Origin: CAWKMN01 sp963850765
GTDB lineage: Bacteria; Chloroflexota; Anaerolineae; Aggregatilineales; Aggregatilineaceae
Reading direction: 5' to 3'
Length of the DNA stretch: 64,000 nucleotides
Assembly (NCBI GenBank): GCA_963850765.1
Contig: CAWKMN010000009.1
Location: forward strand, 1-64,000
In this document: positions 1 through 8,480 of the stretch, piece by piece
How positions within the stretch are numbered: the first letter of the stretch is position 1
How the letters are laid out: the number at the start of each line of letters is the position of its first letter
The notes under the pieces: generated by a model
Database searches by the model: none
What the model saw: the letters and a program-made list of their open reading frames with translations, nothing else
Told to the model about the DNA's origin: nothing
Translations under genes and position numbers: made by a program

Positions 1-196
1 CGCTGTTGAGCGTGAGCGCTTCCCGGCAGTTCTCTTCTTCGCGCAGATCGACCTGCAAGAACTCATCCGCCTGGGTCGGGGCGAACTCGTGCCGCTTGAT
101 GTCCGCGCCGCGCACCCAGTAACCTTCGCGTTTCAGCCGCTTGACCAGATGCCCGCCGATAAATCCGCCCGCGCCACATACTAACGCTGTTTTCAT
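1..196 (-). CDS. NAD-dependent sugar-nucleotide epimerase, GDP-mannose 3,5-epimerase-like (N-terminal part)
   Basis: The frame runs off the left edge, so only about 65 residues are visible. They begin with an ATG and a Rossmann motif GAGGFIGGHL, followed by RLKREGYWV, an acidic residue in GADIK at the end of the second strand, and VDLREEENC. This order matches the extended short-chain dehydrogenase family, and the spacing resembles GDP-mannose 3,5-epimerase. Such cytosolic enzymes make nucleotide sugars for surface polysaccharide, which fits the VanZ-like and NusG-like genes downstream. The catalytic Tyr-x3-Lys lies beyond the window, so the substrate cannot be fixed. Family assignment is firm, exact specificity is inference. 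Confidence 0.75.
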   Translation of the reverse strand, partial: MKTALVCGAGGFIGGHLVKRLKREGYWVRGADIKRHEFAPTQADEFLQVDLREEENCREALTLNS

Positions 197-221
197 ACGA
201 TGACCTTTCCATGGATTCAGT

Positions 222-490
222 AACAGTTTTCAGTCGACAGTTTTCAGTTTTTAGTTGTTGGTTGTTAGTTGCTTGACAATGGCACATTCGATACGTGCAG
301 TGAACGGTTAGCTCCTCCCTAAATCCCTCCCCACGCGGTGGAGAGGGGGCAGGGGGAAGGGCCAACGGATCACAATGGGTAATCTGACATTGGCAAGGTT
401 GTTAGTTGTTAGTGATGGCCAAATCCCAACGGTAAAGGCTCTACCAGGAACCAAAAACTAAATACCAATAACCAACCACCAACGACCAGC
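222..490. repeat. Composite repeat: 7-nt tandem arrays in inverted orientation around a class A hairpin
   Basis: Positions 222-273 hold degenerate 7-nt tandem units (AGTTTTC then TTGTTAG types). A class A hairpin with the arms CCCTCCCC and GGAGAGGG lies at about 311-362. Positions 444-490 hold a second array of CCAACCA-type units in the opposite orientation. The same architecture recurs at 12692-12892 and 63304-63562. No gene is visible between 197 and 619. Confidence 0.6.
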
Positions 491-619
491 AGCGCGCGAA
501 TTATCTCTCAAATAGCGCCGCAAACCAACCCCCGGCGAAATTTTGATCTATTTGACATAATGGAGAGATGAGAAGAAAATCCATTCTCAGCGGTTGAGGT
601 AGGGCACGCGCGCTCGGCG

Positions 620-1075
620 GTGCCTGGAGTTGGGCCGTTCGACCATTCATCGCTCGAAACAGCTTACGAGATAGGGATTACGCTGAAATCGTCCTGGCAA
701 CTTGTCGTGGTCTGGCTGTTGGCCGGCCTGTGGACCGCGCTTACCTGTTATCTGCTGTTGTGGCCCAGTGAGGGGACATCCGTCGAGAATGTTTCATCCT
801 TCTTTGGCGGCTCCGACCTCACCAATTCATTAGGTCATGTCGTGTTGGCCTTCGTTGAGACGGCCTTGCTGTACGGCCTGTTCCGCCGTTATTTCCCGCG
901 CCACGCGTCTGCTCTGACCCTTGGCAGCGCGCTGATGTTGGGTCTGATCCTCGAGCTGGCTCAGAACTGGATTCCTGCGCGCGGGGCCAACCTGTTCGAT
1001 CTGGGGGCGAACTGGGCAGGGGCGGTGATGCTGGTGGTTGTCGTATCCAGAGCGTCCAAAATCGAACTCACGTGA
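620..1075 (+). CDS. VanZ-like membrane protein
   Basis: This 151-residue protein has four hydrophobic segments (about residues 27-48, 72-90, 98-115 and 128-146). Between them lie the VanZ-type signatures NSLGHVVLAFVET and LELAQNWIPARGANLFDLGANWAG, the latter split here as LELAQNWIPARG and FDLGANWAG. VanZ-like proteins are small inner-membrane proteins of unclear activity, named after a teicoplanin-resistance accessory protein, and often sit next to exopolysaccharide genes. The start is a GTG at 620. The only upstream in-frame alternatives are beyond a non-coding repeat. It lies 69 bases before the NusG-like gene and may be co-transcribed with it. Confidence 0.8.
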   Translation: MPGVGPFDHSSLETAYEIGITLKSSWQLVVVWLLAGLWTALTCYLLLWPSEGTSVENVSSFFGGSDLTNSLGHVVLAFVETALLYGLFRRYFPRHASALTLGSALMLGLILELAQNWIPARGANLFDLGANWAGAVMLVVVVSRASKIELT

Positions 1076-1144
1076 TAGTTGACCAAAATAGGCCGATCGG
1101 ACCAAATCCCTCGACAACCGAGCTTAGTGTGATGAGGTGGAGCA

Positions 1145-1654
1145 ATGAGCCAGAACTGGTATGTCATTCAAAGCAAACCCCACAAAGAAAACCAGCTCTA
1201 CGCCTATTTTAAGTCGCAGGGACTCGAGGTCTTCTATCCGACGATAACGGTTCAGCCGGTCAACCCGCGCTCGTCCAAGATACGTCCTTATTTCCCCCGT
1301 TATATGTTCGCCCATGTTGATCTGGAAGAGATTGGACTGTCCGCGCTGAGCTGGGTGCCGGGCGCGATCGGCATCGTCCAGTTCGATGGTTACGCGGCTC
1401 CGATCTCGGATGGTGTGATTGCGGAACTCAAGCGGCGGCTGGTACGCATCGAAAAGGCCGGGGGTATCCAGTTCGACGGGCTGAAACCGGGCGATCCGGT
1501 GCGGATCACGCACGGCCCGCTGGCCGGTTACGAGGCGATTTTCGATCTGCGTCTGACGGGACAGGAACGCGTGCAGGTGCTGCTGGATATGCTCGGACGC
1601 GTGGTGAAGGCGAAGGTCAGCGCAGGTGCCATCGAGAAGCGTCCGGCGAAGTAG
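1145..1654 (+). CDS. NusG/RfaH-like transcription antitermination protein
   Basis: This 169-residue protein starts with the NGN-domain pattern NWYVIQSKPHKENQL, continues with FYPTITV and PYFPRYMFAHVDL, and ends in a KOW-like segment FDGLKPGDPVRITHGPLAG. That is the NusG paralogue group (RfaH, LoaP, UpxY), which binds RNA polymerase and lets it read through terminators inside long polysaccharide operons. It is shorter than many housekeeping NusG proteins and carries no extra insert. Location next to a sugar epimerase and a VanZ-like gene supports a specialised role in a surface polysaccharide operon. A GAGGTGGAGCA ribosome-binding region precedes the ATG. Operon target is inferred. Confidence 0.85.
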   Translation: MSQNWYVIQSKPHKENQLYAYFKSQGLEVFYPTITVQPVNPRSSKIRPYFPRYMFAHVDLEEIGLSALSWVPGAIGIVQFDGYAAPISDGVIAELKRRLVRIEKAGGIQFDGLKPGDPVRITHGPLAGYEAIFDLRLTGQERVQVLLDMLGRVVKAKVSAGAIEKRPAK

Positions 1655-1706
1655 GAAGAGAGAAATTTCCCTCATTGTTGTGTGTTGTGAATTGAGACGT
1701 AAGCTG

Positions 1707-1853
1707 TAGGGGCGTATTATGCAGTTTAACTTTTAAATGCGGCAATTAAGACGCTTGGGTAGGGGCGACCCACCGGGTCGCCCTGGGCGAGGCAGTGCCT
1801 CGCCCCTACAGGTATTGCCCCATTAATTTGTAAATATGCATCAATACGCCCCT
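1707..1853. repeat. MITE-like element with about 45-bp imperfect terminal inverted repeats enclosing class C palindromes
   Basis: The left arm begins GTAGGGGCGTATTATGCA at 1707. The right arm ends CATCAATACGCCCCT at 1853. The two pair imperfectly over about 45 bases. Inside, 1760-1811 contains two class C palindromes back to back, with cores GACCCACCGGGTC and GAGGCAGTGCCTC. The same outer arms recur around a class A module at 13144-13371. Confidence 0.6.
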
Positions 1854-1899
1854 CCGTGGTTTCGCGGATCAATCAATAAGGATACGGCGCAAATGCACG

Positions 1900-2349
1900 T
1901 CACATCGCATCCGTATCGAGCAGAATCGTCACCGGGCCGTCGTTGTGGATCTCGACCTGCATCCGCGCGCCGAAGATACCCATTTCCACCCGCGCGATCC
2001 CTTCCTGCCGCAGCATGGCCGCGAAACGCTCGATCAACGGCTCCGCGATGGCGGGTGGGGCGGCGTCGGTAAAACTCGGACGGCGGCCCTTGCGCACGTC
2101 GGCATACAGCGTGAACTGCGATACGACGAGGCACCCACCACCCATATCCAGCAGCGATAGATTGAACTTGCCGTCAGCATCCTCGAAGACGCGCAGCCCG
2201 GCGATTTTGCGCGCCAGCCACAATGCCTGCTCGTCGCCGTCCTCGTGCCCAACGCCGACCAGGATCACGAACCCCTGGTCGATAGCCCCAGCGATCTGCC
2301 CATCCACGCGCACCGCGCCGAATCTGACCCGCTGCAACACCGCCCGCAT
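1900..2349 (-). CDS. dtd: D-aminoacyl-tRNA deacylase
   Basis: The product removes D-amino acids (and glycine from tRNA-Ala) mis-attached to tRNA, a cytosolic proofreading step. It has the family start MRAVLQRV, the active-site segment SQFTLYAD and the C-terminal Gly-cisPro motif NDGPVTILLD. Length (149 residues) is normal. The frame is also open from a TTG three bases upstream, but a GGAG box lies eight bases before the ATG at 2349, so I prefer that start. It is transcribed left, like the toxin-antitoxin pair just upstream of it, but function is unrelated. No frameshift is visible. Confidence 0.95.
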   Translation of the reverse strand: MRAVLQRVRFGAVRVDGQIAGAIDQGFVILVGVGHEDGDEQALWLARKIAGLRVFEDADGKFNLSLLDMGGGCLVVSQFTLYADVRKGRRPSFTDAAPPAIAEPLIERFAAMLRQEGIARVEMGIFGARMQVEIHNDGPVTILLDTDAM

Positions 2350-2373
2350 CAAGATCGCTCCTTGTAACGCTGG

Positions 2374-2733
2374 TTATTCCTGATTCCCCTCATCCTCCTC
2401 TGCCAGCCCGGCCAACATTGCCGTGACTGCCTCTTTGAGAGGAACCAAATCCTCAGCCACGATACGCCAGACGGCCACCAGATCCACCTCTTCATAGTCG
2501 TAAATCAGCACATCGCGGAAACCGGTGATCTGCCGCCAGGGAATAGCAGGATAGGCGTTCGTCATTTCTGGTGAAAGACGCTTGACGACTTCACCGATCA
2601 CCTCAAAGCTGCGGATGACCGCATCCTGGCTCACAAAGGACGCCAAAAAACTATCTTGGCCGGTGTTCGTGATGATCTCAATTCGCCGGATTCGTTCCAA
2701 GATGTCAACAAGGTAAAGCCGTTGCTGTCTCAC
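2374..2733 (-). CDS. hepT: HepT-like HEPN-domain protein (toxin) with Tyr in place of the catalytic His
   Basis: This 119-residue all-helical protein belongs to the HepT/DUF86 HEPN family, whose active members carry an R-x4-H-x-Y motif and are held in check by a MntA nucleotidyltransferase. Here the motif region reads FRDVLIYDYEEVD (Arg73, Tyr78, Tyr80), so the expected histidine is a tyrosine (codon TAC, one base from the His codon CAC). The start overlaps the stop of the upstream mntA gene by four bases, the usual arrangement of this module. The change may mean an inactive toxin or a one-base sequence error. Family assignment is strong and activity is open. Confidence 0.85.
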   Translation of the reverse strand: MRQQRLYLVDILERIRRIEIITNTGQDSFLASFVSQDAVIRSFEVIGEVVKRLSPEMTNAYPAIPWRQITGFRDVLIYDYEEVDLVAVWRIVAEDLVPLKEAVTAMLAGLAEEDEGNQE

Positions 2734-3053
2734 AGCAGGACCGCATCTCTCAAGATGGATAGCGCGAGTTCTTTACGAATAAAACGCGCATGGACAATAT
2801 CAACCTGACGCCCAAGCAGCGCTTCAATATCTTGTTTCAGGCCGATCTTGTCCCACAGCCGGTAATCAGAGGGAAAATCGACCAACAGATCGATGTCGCT
2901 GTCAGGCCGCGCTTCTCCCCGCGCCACAGAGCCAAACACGCGGATATTGCTGGCACCATACTGCTCAGCAATCCGCAGTATGGCTTCCCGCTTGTCGCGG
3001 AGCAGATCGTCAATTCCCAATCCGGTTCTTGCTGTCATAGGGTGGACTTTCAT
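2730..3053 (-). CDS. mntA: MntA-type nucleotidyltransferase antitoxin
   Basis: The 107-residue product has the minimal nucleotidyltransferase signature GSVARGEARPDSDIDLLVDF (residues about 41-60), which supplies the GSx10DxD metal-binding motif. A further acidic residue lies in RQVDIVHA. MntA-type antitoxins transfer AMP to a tyrosine of HepT to silence it. The gene precedes hepT with a four-base overlap, so the two are one operon. A second ATG five codons in is an alternative start. No helix-turn-helix is present, so autoregulation is not evident. Confidence 0.88.
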   Translation of the reverse strand: MKVHPMTARTGLGIDDLLRDKREAILRIAEQYGASNIRVFGSVARGEARPDSDIDLLVDFPSDYRLWDKIGLKQDIEALLGRQVDIVHARFIRKELALSILRDAVLL

Positions 3054-3141
3054 TCCAAAACCATGTGATCTGATTTGTTCTGGGACAAAGCCGCGTTATT
3101 AGTGCATTTTCCCCTCATTGTACGGCAAAGCGCGGCAGAAT

Positions 3142-3170
3142 CAAAAAGCCCGCCGGGAGTCCAGCGGGCT
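3142..3170 (-). terminator. Intrinsic terminator of the downstream-reading secreted-protein gene
   Basis: On the minus strand AGCCCGC and GCGGGCT form a 7-bp stem around a 10-base loop and are followed by TTTTTGA. It lies 25 bases past the stop of the CARDB protein and before the promoter side of mntA. Confidence 0.75.
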
Positions 3171-3194
3171 GACGAATAAACCCGTGGTGCCAGG

Positions 3195-5400
3195 TTAATT
3201 CACCGAGATCAGCTTACGATAGTTGTTATTGCCTTCGTTGATCTCTTGTACCGCGTTGTAGGTATCGACGAGCGCCATCGTGTTGATCGCGCCGTAGGGG
3301 CTGGGATAGCCCGCATAGGTGCAGGTCAGGACACGCCCGCCATTGGCATTCATGCTGTCCAGATCCCAGGCACAGGCCGGGTTTGGATAGTTCTCGCCGG
3401 GATACCATTCGATGTGGAAGTTCGTACCGCTCACTGCGGCGGTGCCCTGGTTGTAGACCGTCACGGCGACCTGAACCGGCTGCCCGTTGGTGGGGATGGA
3501 CGGGTTGAGCGTGATGTCGGTTACAATCAAGTCGGGTGCTCCGCCGCTGCCACCCCCCGCCAACCGCGATCGTCACGGTGCGGGTCTAAGTCGAGCCATC
3601 CGTCAGGATGACAGTGAGCGTGTAAGTGGTCGTGGCGGTTGGGCATTTCTGCTGCGATCCCAGGCCTACCACCCCCGCCCCTTCAAAGTACACTTCGCGG
3701 ATATTTTCGACCTGCCAGTTGATAGTCACGCACTCGCCCGCGTTGATGCTGGTCCGGTCGGCCCAGAACTCGATAATCGCTCCCGCCGGTCCGGCAGGGA
3801 CAGTGGGGACAGCGGTAGGGGGTGGAGGCGGCGGGGCGGCGACATAGGTCAGGGCACCACGGTTGCCTTTCAGCGTGGCGACCCACGCCGCGATCCAGCC
3901 CTGCGTACCCGAATAATTGACGACGTACCATGTGCCGTTGATGCCGGTGATGTTCAGTTCCGTTGCGCCGCTCATCTGGCCGATGGTCGGGTAGTTCGTA
4001 CCCGGCCCGGAGCGGATATTGATATTCGAGCCGTCGGCGCTGGCGAGGCGGCACGCGCTGTTATCAGGCGTGACGGTGACGACCACCTGCGGCGGCAGGG
4101 TAGGGACGGCGGTCGCGATCACGACATTGGGCAGTGTCGCCGTCCCCAGATTGTCGAGCGCCAGGGGCGGGTTGCCGAACGCCGTCGCCCAGACCAGATG
4201 CGCGGAGCCGCTGAGCATTGGGTCAGAGAAGATCGGGCCGGTGGGCGTTGTCGCGTTTTCCGCCAGGAAGTAGATGCTGCTGCCCGTGTTATACACAAAC
4301 CCGGTGGGCACACCGAGAATTTCCGTGGCATCCGCCCCAAGTGGGATCAGAACGGCGGTTCCCAGTTTGATCCAGTACAGGCCGGTGGTGGTGGTGTCGG
4401 TACGCCGGAACATCACCAGCCGCCCATCCGAGGCCCAGACAGGACCATAAACGGTGCTCATCCCATCCGCATAGAAGGGCTGCGTGCTGGCCGACGCGCC
4501 GAGCGACGTGGGCTGCAACACGCCGATGGTATTGGTGGTGATGGCCCCCATCTCGCCGGCAGGCGGACCCGCCGGGAAACTGGGCTCATTGTAGGCAAAA
4601 ACAGCGTGACCGTTCGGCAGCAGGTCCAGGTCTTCCTGCTTGTAGCCGCCGCTGATCAATTCCTGTTCGACACCGGGCGCGCCAGCCGGATACCACACCG
4701 CCGCGCCGAATGGTTCGTCCGCCGGTTCTGACCCGTCGAAGCGAAGATGGATCTGATCGCTGTTAGTCGCCGTATCATGGGCCAGCAGTACAACGGTCGG
4801 TATCGTGTGCTCCGTGGCAAGGAACTCTGCGCCCACGAAATTCGCCAGTTCCGGGCCATCGCTGCGCAGTTCGTCCAACTGAGTTGCCCGTGACCATGTC
4901 GAAGAGCGCCACGCGCCACGCGCGCGGCGCGGCGCTCTGTTCGTACGAAAGCTGATGGCGATCCGGCTGTTCGCGTCCGACGAGTAACGCGCGCAGAACA
5001 CGCGCGAGTTCGTCCTGGCTGCGCTTCAAAGACTTGGAGCCACGCCGCCGTCTGGAGATCGTAAAACCCGAGCGCCACGCGCCCATTGTTCAGCGTGGCG
5101 ATCTCGGCGCGAGAAAGCGCCCATTTTGCGAATGTGCAGCGGCTCTATAGCTGCACGAATGCTGGGAGCCTCGTTGGGTAGCCAGGGCGTGGGATCGAGG
5201 CAAATTCGCCGGACGGGTTGATCCAGTGCAGGGTGTCGCGCACACTGGTTATGGATCACCAGCCACCACGCGCTGGTCGGCAGCGCGAGCGAGACGGCTC
5301 GGTCGGGCGCACTGCCGCCGATTTCGGCATTTGCGACGGGCAGCGCGACCAGCAGCGCCGCACCGACGATCAACAGACAAAATCGTTGCAGACGGGTCAT
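3195..5400 (-). CDS. Secreted multi-domain protein: signal peptide, SH3b, Ig-like and CARDB domains (several frameshifts, one in-frame stop)
   Basis: A signal peptide (MTRLQRFCLLIVGAALL) starts at 5400. The middle carries an SH3b domain (NINIRSGPGTNYPTIGQM, GTQGWIAAW), a proline-rich linker and an Ig-like unit with EFWADRTSINAGECVTINW. The C-terminus (3195-3563) is a CARDB-type domain, APDLIVTDITLNP. The pieces lie in different frames: shifts fall near 5100, 4990, 4910 and 3557, and a TAG interrupts the frame at 3586. Domains are intact on each side, so sequence error or recent decay are both possible. SH3b and CARDB domains bind cell-wall or surface ligands, suggesting an extracytoplasmic binding protein. 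Its ligand is unknown. Confidence 0.65.
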
Positions 5401-5681
5401 TCTGATGTCTCCTCATGACAGTGGGTGGGGGTAAACCCAAATTCAAATGTGATATTGCGCAGCCTTATCTTACGCCCGATCAGTGTATCAATTCAATCAA
5501 GGCTTATAAATGTTTTGATAAAAAGGTGTGGTGTGAATAACAGCGAGGGGACCCGGAACGCCAAATCAGGCGCAGCCTTAGACGGTGCGCGGCTTTAGCC
5601 CGCCGGTGATCGTCCGGGTGATCGCGTCGCACCCCGGAGACGGGTAATTGAGCGCATGGGGCAGATCGAACATCCTGCTCC

Positions 5682-6038
5682 CTACAATTTTTCGCGGTGA
5701 GCCAAGTCTTCCTCACGCGCCAGCAGCAGCGCTTCGAGATCGTAGATTTCATCGTCGTCCAGCGATTGGATCAGCCGCTCGATCCGGTCCCGCCCGGCGC
5801 GCTTGATCTTACCGCGCGCCACGTGGGCCGCTTCGTCATGGTGATCTTCCCCACTGCCTCCCCTCCAAATTGCCGCGGTGCCGATCGTGGCGGCGATAGC
5901 CAGCACGGTCACAATGGCCGTGACCTGTCCGCCGTCGGCGTTGGCAATCGGGCCAGTGGCCGAGGTTATCGTGAAAATCATGACCAGCGTCAGCATACCC
6001 CAGATGGTGATCACGTTAAGTCGCCAGAAGTCGCGCAT
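5682..6038 (-). CDS. Small membrane protein with acidic C-terminal tail, function unknown
   Basis: The 118-residue product has two hydrophobic segments (about residues 8-27 and 40-58) and then a hydrophilic helical tail with EDHHDEAAHVARGKIKRA and IERLIQSLDDDEIYDLEALL, shown here in part. I do not recognise a family. It is the last of three small membrane-protein genes in the same direction (7023 to 5682), so an operon with the DUF4013 protein is plausible. Between it and the secreted protein (5401-5681) I see no gene or repeat. Start ATG at 6038 is preceded by GAGGAGTAATCCACT, a good ribosome site. Confidence 0.65.
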   Translation of the reverse strand: MRDFWRLNVITIWGMLTLVMIFTITSATGPIANADGGQVTAIVTVLAIAATIGTAAIWRGGSGEDHHDEAAHVARGKIKRAGRDRIERLIQSLDDDEIYDLEALLLAREEDLAHREKL

Positions 6039-6167
6039 AGTGGATTACTCCTCATGATGTTGAGAGTGATGGTCGGGCAGCGTATGCGAGCCGCGATCAG
6101 TGTATCGCGTTCGTGGCTCTCGTCGCCATTCAACATTTCGGCCAGCCGCGCCACCCGCTGCGCCCGT

Positions 6168-6365
6168 TTAGTTTTTTTCGCGGGTCGGCACGACGCCAGA
6201 CCGCCGCCGTACCCAGGACAGCGGCCCAACAGAGATCAATGCCAGCGTGATCAGCGTAAGCGCGCTGACCATGCCGGGAACCTGCCCTTCAAACAAGACC
6301 ACCAGCGTGATCATCCACGCCGCCCAGATGATCAGGGTAGCCAACAGCCGGTCGCGGGTGCTCAT
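6168..6365 (-). CDS. Small two-helix membrane protein, function unknown
   Basis: Starting at the ATG at 6365 the product is 65 residues, with two hydrophobic segments (LLATLIIWAAWMITLVVLF and SALTLITLALISVGPL) and a short basic tail. The frame is open further upstream, but that part overlaps the DUF4013 gene and looks non-coding. It begins 16 bases after the end of that gene, so the two are likely co-transcribed. I see no known family. Confidence 0.55.
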   Translation of the reverse strand: MSTRDRLLATLIIWAAWMITLVVLFEGQVPGMVSALTLITLALISVGPLSWVRRRSGVVPTREKN

Positions 6366-6381
6366 CAGGCTCTTTCGGATG

Positions 6382-7023
6382 TTATCCCCTGGTGATTTCC
6401 AGGCCCGCCTGTCCCAGCAGGTGCCCGCTGACCACCTGTGAATAGAACAACAGGGCCGGAATGCCAACGCAGGTGATCGCCAAAGGTATCGCCGCTACCG
6501 ATACCACCAGCCCCACCAGGAAAACGTACAGCACCAGGCGGAGCAGCGTGCTCATGTGATCGCGCACATCCCGGAACAGCTCGCCGAAGCGCAAAAACTC
6601 GGAGAAATTGCCGCTTTCGGTGTACCGGATGATGCCCATCCAGGTCATGGCTGTTGCCGCGATGACATACAGGATCATAAGAGGTACAAAGACGCACAGC
6701 AGGCACAAAAACAACAGGCCGCCAATATCCGAGCCGCTCAGGATCGCATCCGAGAACGCCAGGAAACAGGCGATCAGCAGGCCCGGTATCTGCGTAAACC
6801 AGCCCGCCGATAAAGGCCATCAGGCCGTCCGCGACCACCTGTCCAATATCCTCGGAGCCGGGCAGCGGGCGATCGTGGCCGCGCATCACGCTGCGGGCAA
6901 CGTGTACCTGATAGCCCAGCGGGATAAACGGCGGATCAGGCCGACCAGCGACATCGACGTGCCGATCACGAACTTCATCAGCCAGTTTTCGTCGTCGAAC
7001 GGAAACTTGAGTGCGCGTGTCAA
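6382..7023 (-). CDS. DUF4013-type membrane protein (frameshifted)
   Basis: The C-terminal 110 residues (6382-6714) are clear: MTWMGIIRYTESGNFSEFLRF and FLVGLVVSVAAIPL, written here in part, followed by a helix ending GHLLGQAGLEI, as in DUF4013 proteins, multi-pass membrane proteins of unknown function. The N-terminus is at about 7023 (a TTG in the context TRALKFPFDDENWLMKFVIG), where the family usually begins with a similar F.DD..W motif. Two one-base shifts, near 6930 and 6800, separate the pieces. Length with the shifts repaired would be about 214 residues, which is normal. The start codon is uncertain. Confidence 0.6.
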
Positions 7024-7128
7024 GTCCGTCAGCTGAATAAGGCCCTTTCCCGGTCGCCCATCGTGCAGGAATTATACGGTGTATTCTATTGCACTATGCG
7101 TCCCACCGGGGGGATGTGTTGAGCATCA

Positions 7129-7335
7129 ACCTCACCCCCCCGGCCCCTCTCCAGCGCAGAGAAGGGGAGCCGTCGGAAAAAGGAGCGAACATGTAGGGCG
7201 GGTTCACAAACCCGCCTGCTCTGTTCCTTGTTAAATCTGTGACCTCTGCGCCTCTGCGGTTCGCTCTCTTATTCCTCTTTTTCTCCCCTTGTCTTCTCTG
7301 TGCTCTCTGTGTCCTCTGTGGTGAATCGCTTTTCT
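7129..7335. repeat. Intergenic repeats of classes A, C and D
   Basis: A class A hairpin (7129-7170), a class C palindrome reading GGCGGGTTCACAAACCCGCC (7197-7216) and a class D CTCTGTG-rich tract (7231-7335) follow each other. The remaining gap up to tadA contains no other recognisable element. Class D recurs at 27905-27985. Confidence 0.6.
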
Positions 7336-7401
7336 TTGGACCGGCTCGGATGCGTAACTCCCTCTTCCGATTCCGGCGGGGCGTGCTATAATGCCCGCAC
7401 G

Positions 7402-7863
7402 ATGGACATGAAGCCTGGATGCGTCTGGCGCTGGACGAAGCCCGCCGCGCCATCGAACACGGCGACGTGCCGATTGGCGCGGTGGCCGTGCGGAACGGGG
7501 AAATGATCGCGCGGGCGCACAACCGGCGCGAGATCGACGGCGACCCGACCGCCCACGCGGAAATGCTGGCGATCCGCGCGGCGTCCCAGGTGATCGGCCA
7601 TTGGCGGCTGGAAGAGGTGACGCTGTACTGCACGCTCGAACCGTGCGCGATGTGCGCGGGAGCGATGGTCCTGGCCCGGCTGCCGCGGCTGGTCTATCGC
7701 CGCGTCCGATCCGAAAGCGGGAGCCGGGGGCAGCGTGATGGACCTGCTGCACCATCCCCGACTGAATCACCGCGGTCGAGGTGACGGGGGGCGTGCTGGC
7801 CGACGAAGCGGCGGCGCTGATCCGGAGTTTTTCGCCGGGCTGCGCGCGCAGGGCCAGAAATAA
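7402..7863 (+). CDS. tadA: tRNA-specific adenosine deaminase (frameshifted)
   Basis: TadA converts A34 to inosine in tRNA-Arg(ACG). Counting from the in-frame ATG at 7419, the zinc site is clear: His46-Ala-Glu48 and Pro75-Cys76-x2-Cys79. After LPRLVY the frame breaks, and the expected C-terminus (DPKAGAGGSVMDLL, then TGGVLADEAAALI and FFAGLRAQGQK) continues in two other frames up to the TAA at 7861. Another shift near the start means the true start is probably the ATG at 7402 (MDMK). Since the gene is normally essential and every piece is conserved, I treat the shifts as sequence errors. tRNA-Ser follows by 21 bases. Confidence 0.88.
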
Positions 7864-7884
7864 CAACTGCATAGTTCGAAATAC

Positions 7885-7974
7885 GGAGGGGTGCCGGAGT
7901 GGTTGATCGGGGCGGTCTCGAAAACCGTTGTAGCGCTTGCGCTACCGTGGGTTCGAATCCCACCCCCTCCGCCA
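7885..7974 (+). tRNA. tRNA-Ser(CGA)
   Basis: A 7-bp acceptor stem GGAGGGG/CCCCTCC, an anticodon arm with loop CTCGAAA (anticodon CGA), a long class II variable arm (GTAGCG..CGCTAC) and a TTCGAATC T-loop are all present. CCA is encoded at 7972-7974. It lies just after tadA on the same strand. Confidence 0.95.
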
Positions 7975-8172
7975 GAGTTTTTGTATCGCCTGTTTTACCG
8001 CATGAGCCGTTTTCCTTGACTATCCAGGCTTGAGCTTATCTGGCTTGCCTGAAGATTGCATAATTCTGATTCCGACATTGTGACGAGATTGGATACAATA
8101 CCGTCGTCGTAGCGAATGGATTGTGCGGCGCGCGGCATTGTGGTTTATGGATTCTGACAAAGGGAAAACAGG

Positions 8173-8424
8173 ATGGATCGCAACGAAGTCCGGGAAAAAC
8201 TGCGTGCTTTTGTGCTGAACGACATGATCCGAATGCCGAAATATAACCTGCGGGATGATGAGCCGCTGATCACGGGCGGGCTGGTCAATTCGTTTTCGCT
8301 GGCGCTGTTTGGCGTGTTTGTCGAGGAAACTTATGGCATCTATATTCCTGATCCTGACCTGACTGTGGAAAATCTCGACACGCTGAACCAGATGATCGAC
8401 CGCGTGATGCGGGATATGAAATAG
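8173..8424 (+). CDS. Acyl carrier protein-like protein
   Basis: The 83-residue product has the four-helix carrier pattern: an N-terminal helix, then DDEPLITGGLVNSFSLA with the putative phosphopantetheine-bearing Ser40, then VFVEETYGIYIPD and a final helix LDTLNQMIDRVM. The usual Asp before the serine is Asn here, which is tolerated in D-alanine or aminoacyl carrier types. No synthase or ligase gene is adjacent, so the cargo is unknown. It is not clearly the fatty-acid ACP. SD AAGGGAAAACAGG precedes the ATG. The next gene, a solute-binding lipoprotein, starts 57 bases later and may be unrelated. Confidence 0.8.
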   Translation: MDRNEVREKLRAFVLNDMIRMPKYNLRDDEPLITGGLVNSFSLALFGVFVEETYGIYIPDPDLTVENLDTLNQMIDRVMRDMK

Positions 8425-8480
8425 AGAGTCTGTCGGCGCGGATGTTCGGTTATCCGGGCCGCTCGGAGGCGGTGAGGCAT

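Noticed and set aside
3583..3588. In-frame TAG in the CARDB protein as a pyrrolysine or readthrough codon
   Set aside because: A one-base change from Tyr (TAC) explains it, other shifts occur in the same gene, and there are no pyl genes or readthrough signals.
3487..4731. Long open frame on the plus strand (414 codons) opposite the SH3b/CARDB protein
   Set aside because: It is antisense to a protein with clear domains, has no family motifs, and its composition (Arg/Gly/Asp-rich) is typical of shadow frames in GC-rich DNA.
5504..5752. 82-codon minus-strand frame upstream of the small membrane protein
   Set aside because: It overlaps the 3' end of the real gene in another frame, has no motifs and no ribosome site.
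7419..7784. tadA frame as a different (truncated) deaminase
   Set aside because: The C-terminus of TadA continues in the other two frames right up to the TAA at 7861, so the gene is frameshifted, not short.
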